From Marinospirillum alkalitolerans (GTDB lineage: Bacteria; Pseudomonadota; Gammaproteobacteria; Pseudomonadales; Halomonadaceae): DNA of 47,954 bases. A program made the translations under genes and the position numbers. The stretch lies in NCBI RefSeq assembly GCF_045055655.1, contig NZ_JBANFI010000010.1, forward strand, positions 1 to 47,954, in the 5' to 3' direction. Below, one piece after another: positions 42,138 through 47,954 of the stretch (within the stretch, counting starts at the first letter, position 1; each line of letters begins with the position of its first letter). The notes beneath the pieces are model-generated. The model made no database searches. It had not been told where the DNA came from and saw only the letters and a program-made list of their open reading frames with translations.

Positions 42138-42294
42138 GCCATAACACGGCAAGCATCAGGTGCTGATGACTTCCGACCAGCGGCGAGTCTTGTATCAGCG
42201 GGCTGAGATGGGTGTTAGCAACATCTTGGCCATCACCGGAGCTATCATAGGGGTAGCTCTTTGCACTCGAATTGTTTTTAGGGGGTTCACGAAA

Positions 42295-44016
42295 GTGGAG
42301 TTACTCTCAGGCGCAGATATGATCACCCGCTTTTTAGCGGATGAGGGCGTTGAATATATTTACGGCTACCCAGGTGGGGCCGCTTTGCATATTTATGATG
42401 CGATTCATCGCCAAGATAAGGTACAACACATCCTGGTTCGTCATGAGCAGGCGGCGACCCATATGGCCGATGGTTATGCGCGTGCAACGGGTAAGCCCGG
42501 TGTCGTGCTGGTGACCTCCGGCCCCGGAGCGACCAATGCGGTCACTGGGATTGCGACAGCCTATATGGATTCGATTCCGATGGTGGTGCTCTGCGGTCAG
42601 GTGATGAGTCATCTGATCGGTGAAGATGCCTTTCAGGAAACCGATATCATTGGCGTGACGCGCCCCATCGTGAAGCACAGCTTTAGCATCAAGCACCCAG
42701 CTGAGATTCCGATGGTGCTGAAAAAGGCATTTCATATTGCCTCAACAGGTCGTCCTGGCCCGGTGGTGGTCGATATCCCCAAGGATATGACTGCACCAAC
42801 TGAGAAGTATGAATATGTCTATCCCAAGAAGGTCAAGCTCCGCTCTTATACGCCTGTTGGTCGTGGGCACTCAGGCCAAATTCGTAAGGCCGTTGAGTTG
42901 ATGCTGAAAGCCAAACGCCCAGTGCTCTATGGTGGTGGTGGTTTGATTCTGGGTGGAGCAACAGAGCTGTTCACCCAATTAGCTAAAAAACTCAACCTGC
43001 CGGTGACCACCTCTTTAATGGGGATCGGTGCTTATCCGCAAACGGATGCACAGTCACTGGGCTGGTTGGGTATGCATGGTAGCTATGAAGCCAACCAAGC
43101 GATGCACCATAGTGATTTGGTGGTCTGTATTGGTGCGCGCTTTGATGACCGGGCCACTAACAACACAGCGAAATTCTGTCCGACTGCGAAGATCGTGCAT
43201 GTCGATGTCGATCCATCGTCAATTGGTAAAACGGTCAGAATCGATGTACCGATTGTGGGTACGGCCAGCAGCGTTCTCGAAGAGATGCTGTCTATGCTGG
43301 GTGAGCAGAAGCAGATCAACAATGATCTGAGCGATTGGTGGAAGCAAATTCAGGACTGGCGCGCGAGTCGTCAGGGACGCTTATACGAGCCAGCGGCTCC
43401 CGGTGAGGCAATGAAGCCCCAGCAGGTCGTCGAAGCTGTCTGGAAGATCACCCAAGGTCAGGCCTATGTCGTCACCGATGTCGGCCAGCATCAGATGTTT
43501 GCCGCGCAATACTATAAGTTTGATCGGCCTAACCGTTGGATCACCTCGGGTGGTTTAGGCACGATGGGCTTTGGTTTTCCGGCCGCAATGGGCATCAAGC
43601 TGCATAAGCCTCAGGAAGAAGTGGTGCTCTTTACAGGAGAAGGAAGCTTCCAGATGATGATGCAGGAGCTTTCAACCTGCAGCCAGTTTGGTATTCCAGT
43701 GAAGATTATCAACCTGAATAACCAGTCTCTGGGCATGGTACGCCAGTGGCAGGATCTGAACTATAGTGCACGCCACGCTCAGTCTTATATGCAGTCCTTG
43801 CCTGATTTCCAGAAGTTGGTTGAATCTTACGGGCATGTGGCCTTTAAGGTTGAAAGAGCAGAAGACCTTGAAGCAGCTTTAGAAAAAGCCTTTGCGATCA
43901 AGGATCAGCTGGTGTTCATGGATATCTATGTCGATCCACGTGAGCATGTGTATCCGATGCAGGTCCCGCAGGGCTCCATGAAAGATATGCTCTTATCAAA
44001 AACGGAGAGGACATAA
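42295..44016 (+). CDS. ilvI: Acetolactate synthase large subunit
   Basis: ThDP-dependent enzyme for the first common step of valine, leucine and isoleucine synthesis. From the GTG at 42295 (AGGGGG nine bases upstream) it has 573 residues and begins VELLSGADMITRFLADEG, the family start. The ThDP glutamate is in ILVRHEQAATHMADGYARATG; VTSGPGATNAVTGIATAYMDSIPMV is typical; GEGSFQMMMQELSTCSQFGIPVKIINLNNQSLGMV is the ThDP/Mg motif (GEG-N26-NN). The frame stays open for 45 codons upstream, so a longer form cannot be excluded. ilvH follows after 3 bp. Confidence 0.94.
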   Translation: MELLSGADMITRFLADEGVEYIYGYPGGAALHIYDAIHRQDKVQHILVRHEQAATHMADGYARATGKPGVVLVTSGPGATNAVTGIATAYMDSIPMVVLCGQVMSHLIGEDAFQETDIIGVTRPIVKHSFSIKHPAEIPMVLKKAFHIASTGRPGPVVVDIPKDMTAPTEKYEYVYPKKVKLRSYTPVGRGHSGQIRKAVELMLKAKRPVLYGGGGLILGGATELFTQLAKKLNLPVTTSLMGIGAYPQTDAQSLGWLGMHGSYEANQAMHHSDLVVCIGARFDDRATNNTAKFCPTAKIVHVDVDPSSIGKTVRIDVPIVGTASSVLEEMLSMLGEQKQINNDLSDWWKQIQDWRASRQGRLYEPAAPGEAMKPQQVVEAVWKITQGQAYVVTDVGQHQMFAAQYYKFDRPNRWITSGGLGTMGFGFPAAMGIKLHKPQEEVVLFTGEGSFQMMMQELSTCSQFGIPVKIINLNNQSLGMVRQWQDLNYSARHAQSYMQSLPDFQKLVESYGHVAFKVERAEDLEAALEKAFAIKDQLVFMDIYVDPREHVYPMQVPQGSMKDMLLSKTERT

Positions 44017-44019
44017 GCC

Positions 44020-44511
44020 ATGCGACATATCATCTCGATCCTGATGGAAAACGAGGCCGGTGCCTTGTCGCGGGTAGTGGGCTTGTTTTCGCAGCGTAAC
44101 TTCAATATCGAAACGCTCAATGTTGCACCAACGGATGATCCGACGCTATCACGTTTAACCGTGACCACCAATGGCGATGAGCGGGTGATTGAGCAGATTA
44201 CCAAGCAGTTGAATAAACTGATTGATGTCGTCAAGCTGGTCGATTTAACCGAAGGTCAGCATATCGAGCGTGAGCTGTTGCTCGTGAAGGTGAAAGCCGT
44301 CGGTGCTCAGCGTGCTGAAATCCACCGCACAACAGAAATCTTCCGTGGACAAATTATTGATGTCACCCCCAGCATCTATACGATTCAGCTGGCTGGTGCC
44401 GCCGATAAACTGGATGCCTTTGTCAGTGCTCTGGGTGCCAGTACGATTTTGGAAGTCGTCCGCACAGGTGTCTCAGGTATTGCTCGCGGTGAGAAGGTGC
44501 TGAGCCTTTAA
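44020..44511 (+). CDS. ilvH: Acetolactate synthase regulatory small subunit
   Basis: Small subunit of 163 residues that activates the large subunit and confers valine feedback inhibition. An N-terminal ACT domain starts MRHIISILMENEAGALSRVVGLFSQRNFNIETLNVAPTDDPTLSRLTV, with the glycine/asparagine turns that bind valine. The C-terminal half (ERELLLVKVKAVGAQRAEIHRTTEIFRGQIIDVTPS) is the second alpha-beta domain. It starts 3 bp after ilvI and is followed by a terminator, so ilvIH is one operon separate from ilvC. Confidence 0.96.
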   Translation: MRHIISILMENEAGALSRVVGLFSQRNFNIETLNVAPTDDPTLSRLTVTTNGDERVIEQITKQLNKLIDVVKLVDLTEGQHIERELLLVKVKAVGAQRAEIHRTTEIFRGQIIDVTPSIYTIQLAGAADKLDAFVSALGASTILEVVRTGVSGIARGEKVLSL

Positions 44512-44538
44512 TCCCGATCACTGAGATCCTGCGTGATG

Positions 44539-44564
44539 AACCCCAGCTGCGGCTGGGGTTTTTT
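44539..44564 (+). terminator. Terminator of ilvIH
   Basis: AACCCCAGC (44539-44547) pairs with GCTGGGGTT (44552-44560), with six T residues at the end. It borders the convergent ilvY stop and may also act on ilvY transcripts. Confidence 0.85.
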
Positions 44565-45462
44565 ATGGGTGCTCGGCAGGCTCATCAATTAAATCCCAGA
44601 AGGCCTGAATAAGCGGGTTGTGCAGCTTGCGCTTCAGCAGCGCGACACCAACGTCATAGGCCGCCAAATGTGGCGTGACAGGAAGAATCTTGACACGGTC
44701 AATCAACGGACTGTTATCCAGTACGATCTGTGGCACAACACCAACACCCAGCCCAAGACTCACCATGCTGACAATGGCTTCATTACCACTGACTTGAGCA
44801 TAAATCTTGGGTTTGAGCGCTTTCTGCCTAAACCACGCATCGACGCGTTGGCGTCCTAAACCTTGCTCAGACAGAATCATGGGCAGCTGCGACCAATCAA
44901 TATCTTTCAGTTCTTGCCCTAGCAGTCGATCGATCATCGGCTCTTGGCGGGGGGCAATAAATACCAGCGGAGAGAGGCCGATAGAGCGAAACGCCACAGC
45001 TGGAGGGAGTTGATCTGGGCGCGCGGCAATGGCGATATCTTCTTCGCCCTGGATCACGTGCTGTAATGCCACAGCGGGATCACCTGTATGGAGTTTGATC
45101 TCGACCAAGGGGTAGCGGGCCCGAAAGCGATCGAGTAGTGGATAAAGGAAGCTATAGCTGGCAGTGACAGAGCAATAAACACTGATTTCACCTTGTAGCT
45201 CTTGCGCCTGCGCCTGTAAGCGATTTTTTAAACTGTCCCACTGATGTAATGCATCACGGGCATATTCAGCACAAAGGCGGCCTGCTGGAGTCAGCTCAAC
45301 ATGGCGATTATCGCGCACAAAGAGTTGGGTCCCAAGCCGCGCTTCGAGTTGTTGAATCGAGCGACTTAAAGCAGAGGGGCTCAGGTGCACCATTTCGCTG
45401 GCGCGTGAAAAGTGCAGCGTTTCGACCAGGGCTAAAAAATGGCGGAGCAGACGATGTTCCAT
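44563..45462 (-). CDS. ilvY: LysR-family activator of ilvC (IlvY)
   Basis: A 299-residue LysR-type regulator. The N-terminal helix-turn-helix reads LLRHFLALVETLHFSRASEMVHLSPSALSRSIQQLEARLGTQLF. The effector domain from about residue 90 ends in VSMVSLGLGVGVVPQIVLDNSPL, a common LysR element. In E. coli IlvY senses acetolactate and acetohydroxybutyrate and activates ilvC. Here it is divergent from ilvC with a TTGC...GCAA operator region between, which supports the same role. It is convergent with ilvIH. Confidence 0.92.
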   Translation of the reverse strand: MEHRLLRHFLALVETLHFSRASEMVHLSPSALSRSIQQLEARLGTQLFVRDNRHVELTPAGRLCAEYARDALHQWDSLKNRLQAQAQELQGEISVYCSVTASYSFLYPLLDRFRARYPLVEIKLHTGDPAVALQHVIQGEEDIAIAARPDQLPPAVAFRSIGLSPLVFIAPRQEPMIDRLLGQELKDIDWSQLPMILSEQGLGRQRVDAWFRQKALKPKIYAQVSGNEAIVSMVSLGLGVGVVPQIVLDNSPLIDRVKILPVTPHLAAYDVGVALLKRKLHNPLIQAFWDLIDEPAEHP

Positions 45463-45518
45463 CGGGTTGATTCCATTGCCGGTGCATTAAGGTAGGGCTG
45501 TACAGAAAAAAGCGAGTG

Positions 45519-45564
45519 TTGCGTTTTATGCAATATTGCATTGTGAATATAACATTTTACGCAA
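45519..45564. promoter_or_regulatory. IlvY operator region and ilvC promoter
   Basis: TTGCGTTTTATGCAA (45519-45533) has the T-N11-A LysR form; ATGCAATATTGCAT (45528-45541) is a perfect 14-bp palindrome; TTGC (45536-45539) to GCAA (45561-45564) frames a further repeat. TATAAC (45548-45553) may be the ilvC -10, with a weak -35, as expected for an activator-dependent promoter. Confidence 0.65.
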
Positions 45565-45638
45565 GAACAAAAAAAGCTTAGTCTGAACCCAAGCTCAAAG
45601 AGCCAGCAATATCATTCTAATATCAAGAGGATTTCACT

Positions 45639-46661
45639 ATGGCAATGCCTGTTTACTACGATAAAGATTGTGACTTGTCGATCATCAAAAGCAAAAAAGT
45701 GGCCGTCATTGGCTATGGCTCGCAAGGCCATGCTCATGCCTGTAACCTGAAAGACTCGGGTGTTGATGTCACCGTGGGTCTGCGTGCAGGTTCTTCATCA
45801 CGTGCCAAGGCAGAAGCCCACGGCTTGAAAGTGGCGGATGTACCTGCTGCCGTTGCTGCCGCCGATGTGGTGATGATTCTGACGCCGGACGAGTTCCAAG
45901 GTCAGCTTTATAAAGAAGAGATCGAGCCTAATATCAAGCAGGGTGCCACCTTGGCTTTTGCCCACGGCTTCTCGATCATTTACAACCAGATTTCGCCACG
46001 CAAAGATCTGGATGTGATCATGATTGCTCCTAAAGCACCAGGCCATACCGTGCGCTCTGAGTTTGTCGCTGGTCGTGGTATTCCAGATTTGATCGCGATT
46101 GAGCAAGATGCAACCGGCCAAGCGCGCGCCACGGCACTGTCTTATGCCTCAGCGGTAGGTGGTGGCCGTACCGGTATTCTTGAAACCACCTTCCGTGAAG
46201 AGTGTGAAACCGATTTGTTTGGTGAGCAGGCAGTTCTTTGCGGTGGCGCGGTTGAGCTGGTCAAAATGGGCTTTGAAACTCTGGTTGAAGCTGGCTATGA
46301 GCCAGAAATGGCCTACTTTGAGTGCTTGCACGAGCTGAAACTGATCGTAGACCTGATGTTCGAAGGTGGTATTGCTAACATGAACTACTCCATCTCAAAC
46401 AATGCTGAGTATGGCGAGTATGTGACTGGGCCGCGCGTTATTAATGAGGAATCGCGTGAAGCTATGCGCGATGCCTTGGCCAATATCCAGTCTGGCGAGT
46501 ATGCCAAGCAATTCATTCTTGAAGGTCAGGCAGGCTATCCTTCGATGACTGCGCGTCGTCGTCAAAATGCAGAGCATCCGATTGAACAGGTTGGTGAAAA
46601 GCTGCGTGCGATGATGCCTTGGATTGCTGCTAATAAGATCGTTGATCAAAGCAAGAACTAA
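45639..46661 (+). CDS. ilvC: Ketol-acid reductoisomerase (class I)
   Basis: Mg- and NADPH-dependent enzyme that isomerises and reduces acetolactate or acetohydroxybutyrate, the second step of branched-chain amino-acid synthesis. It has 340 residues, the short class I form common in Pseudomonas. The NADPH-binding GYGSQGHAHACNLKDSGVDVTVGLR lies at 26-50, and KAPGHTVRSEFVAGRG, ETDLFGEQAVLCGG and HELKLIVDLMFEGGI are core active-site segments. AGAGGATTTCACT before the ATG serves as ribosome site. Single gene with its own terminator, controlled by divergent IlvY. Confidence 0.97.
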   Translation: MAMPVYYDKDCDLSIIKSKKVAVIGYGSQGHAHACNLKDSGVDVTVGLRAGSSSRAKAEAHGLKVADVPAAVAAADVVMILTPDEFQGQLYKEEIEPNIKQGATLAFAHGFSIIYNQISPRKDLDVIMIAPKAPGHTVRSEFVAGRGIPDLIAIEQDATGQARATALSYASAVGGGRTGILETTFREECETDLFGEQAVLCGGAVELVKMGFETLVEAGYEPEMAYFECLHELKLIVDLMFEGGIANMNYSISNNAEYGEYVTGPRVINEESREAMRDALANIQSGEYAKQFILEGQAGYPSMTARRRQNAEHPIEQVGEKLRAMMPWIAANKIVDQSKN

Positions 46662-46687
46662 GCTGAATCTGATCGATCCTTTTGAAG

Positions 46688-46711
46688 CGCCCCTTAAGAG
46701 GGGCGTTTTTT
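46688..46711 (+). terminator. Terminator of ilvC
   Basis: CGCCCC (46688-46693) pairs with GGGGCG (46700-46705) around TTAAGA and is followed by six T residues. Confidence 0.9.
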
Positions 46712-46811
46712 ATGCGGCTTGCTCAACCACCTCTCATCTGGATGGGCATTCAAATCTAGAGGCGAGAGGGTGTAGAATGGATGCCACACTTGGATAAACA
46801 ATGAGCACCCT

Positions 46812-47750
46812 ATGTCACAAGATACCAGTAAAGCATCCACGTCTTCGCAGGCTGCTGATTTAGCCGCATCACCGTCAGAGTCTCAGGCGAGTGATCCAGC
46901 TCTAGATTCAGCGACACAACCTAAAGATGAAGAGTTTGCACGTAAAGCACACCGTCTGGCAGAAGAAGTCTTTGAAGAAGTGGTAGAAGAGAAAGAGGTG
47001 AATGGCCGTAAGGTCAAGCACAAGGGGATTTATCTCCTACCTAACCTGTTTACAACAGGGGCCTTGTTCTCCGGTTTCTACTCCATTATTGCAGGAATGA
47101 ATGGTGATTTTAGTGCGGCAGCGATTGCGATTTTTGTTGCGATGATTCTAGATGGGCTTGATGGGCGCGTTGCACGGTTGACCGGCACAGAAAGTGCTTT
47201 TGGTGAGCAGTATGATAGTCTTGCCGATATGGTGTCCTTTGGTGTAGCTCCAGCTCTGGTTGCTTTTACCTGGATGTTGCAAGATCTGGGGCAGTTTGGA
47301 TGGATCGCCGCTTTTGTCTATGTGGCGGGAACTGCTCTCAGACTAGCGCGCTTTAATGTGCAGGTTGGCTCGGTTGATAAAAAATGGTTTATTGGCCTAC
47401 CTAGTCCTTCTGCGGCTGCTATTGTAGCGGCACTGGTTTGGGTTCTGCATGATTTCGCTTTGGAGTCTGCTTTAATACAGATCTTGGTGGCTGTTGTGAT
47501 CGCCGCGGTTGGCCTGTTGATGGTGAGTAACGTCCGCTATTACAGCTTTAAGGATATCGATCTCAAAAATCGAGTGCCATTTATTGCACTGCTGATTTTG
47601 GTGTTGGTGATTTCGATTATTGCCCTCGAGCCGGGTGTGATGCTGCTGTTACTCTTTTTAGGCTATGGCTTCTCTGGCCCAGTGCGCTCAGTCGTGCGCC
47701 GTCAGACCTTGGTAGAAAAGAAGAATGCTAAAGGAGAAGGTACGCGCTAA
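46812..47750 (+). CDS. pssA: CDP-diacylglycerol-serine O-phosphatidyltransferase
   Basis: Integral membrane enzyme that makes phosphatidylserine, the precursor of phosphatidylethanolamine. It has 312 residues. The first 60 or so are acidic and low in complexity (FEEVVEEKEVNGRKVKHKGIYLLPN at the end). The CDP-alcohol phosphotransferase motif DGLDGRVARLTGTESAFGEQYDSLAD (DGxxAR-x8-G-x3-D-x3-D) is complete, with about eight helices around it. This is the type II PssA of Pseudomonas and Bacillus, not the peripheral E. coli enzyme. The order ilvC-pssA-rRNA operon resembles Pseudomonas. Confidence 0.94.
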   Translation: MSQDTSKASTSSQAADLAASPSESQASDPALDSATQPKDEEFARKAHRLAEEVFEEVVEEKEVNGRKVKHKGIYLLPNLFTTGALFSGFYSIIAGMNGDFSAAAIAIFVAMILDGLDGRVARLTGTESAFGEQYDSLADMVSFGVAPALVAFTWMLQDLGQFGWIAAFVYVAGTALRLARFNVQVGSVDKKWFIGLPSPSAAAIVAALVWVLHDFALESALIQILVAVVIAAVGLLMVSNVRYYSFKDIDLKNRVPFIALLILVLVISIIALEPGVMLLLLFLGYGFSGPVRSVVRRQTLVEKKNAKGEGTR

Positions 47751-47825
47751 AGCATGGCAGAGGTGGATGTAGCCTAGCCCAAACAGGGTGTGAGCAGGAA
47801 AAAGTAAAAAAGTTTGGCAAAGGGG

Positions 47826-47853
47826 TTGCGCTTTAAAAATAGATCCCTATAAT
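47826..47853 (+). promoter_or_regulatory. rRNA operon P1-type promoter
   Basis: TTGCGC (47826-47831), a 16-bp spacer and perfect TATAAT (47848-47853), with the GC-rich discriminator ACGCAGC and A-rich DNA upstream (about 47799-47825), look like a stringently controlled rrn P1. The remaining 100 bp show leader-like sequence without an ORF. The 16S gene is beyond the window, so this is inferred. Confidence 0.65.
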
Positions 47854-47954
47854 ACGCAGCTCTTGTGAAGGCGACCTCGGAAACGCGGTTGGATAGAAGC
47901 CTTGGCAAGAGTTGCAAGGTTTTGTTTTTTCTTGGGTTTTTAGAAGCCTCTTCG

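Noticed and set aside
1..47954. Insertion sequences, prophage genes, tRNA genes or integrase-linked attachment sites
   Set aside because: None could be recognised on either strand; the whole window reads as core genome plus the CRISPR-Cas locus.

Overview
The window looks like chromosomal DNA of a free-living, probably aquatic gammaproteobacterium related to Oceanospirillales or Pseudomonadales. The reasons are: a bioF-bioH-bioC-bioD gene order, a bamD/rluD/pgeF/clpB block, ilvI-ilvH/ilvY/ilvC-pssA leading into an apparent rRNA operon promoter, a TAXI-TRAP transporter, RapA, and a C-minus L31/L36 ribosomal protein pair beside a zinc transporter. The species cannot be named from the sequence alone. 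No transposase, integrase or tRNA was recognised.

Layout. 1-4.6 kb: a zinc-starvation block on the minus strand (rpmE2-rpmJ2, a histidine-rich outer-membrane barrel, znuA-znuC-znuB) with a palindromic Zur-type site over the barrel gene promoter. 4.8-8.2 kb: a small membrane protein and rapA. 8.3-12.8 kb: a probable light-response cluster (TIGR01777 epimerase, renalase-like flavoprotein, CarH/LitR-like MerR regulator, CPD photolyase) with 11-bp-phased direct repeats in both control regions. 12.8-18.2 kb: yjdM, then the biotin genes bioFHCD diverging from bioA around a BirA operator; bioB is not here. 18.3-24.2 kb: a fused TRAP permease with its TAXI binding protein, and a chemoreceptor. 24.2-30.7 kb: an acetyltransferase, a DASS carboxylate transporter, a LEA-type lipoprotein, a ThiO-like oxidase, a PP0621-like small membrane protein and nadE.

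30.7-36.3 kb: a complete type II-C CRISPR-Cas locus. It has a minus-strand tracrRNA, cas9 (1065 aa), cas1, cas2 and an array of 15 repeats and 14 spacers with a strict 66-bp period. Comparison with the Neisseria system puts crRNA transcription on the minus strand, against the cas genes. A minus-strand terminator lies between the array and cas2, and the array begins 4 bp after the bamD stop codon, so bamD read-through would enter the array in the crRNA direction.

36.3-47.9 kb: bamD diverges from rluD-pgeF-clpB (clpB with a sigma-32-like promoter). Then follow ilvI-ilvH after a long structured leader, ilvY diverging from ilvC, pssA, and a consensus-like rrn P1 promoter at the right edge; the 16S gene itself lies outside.
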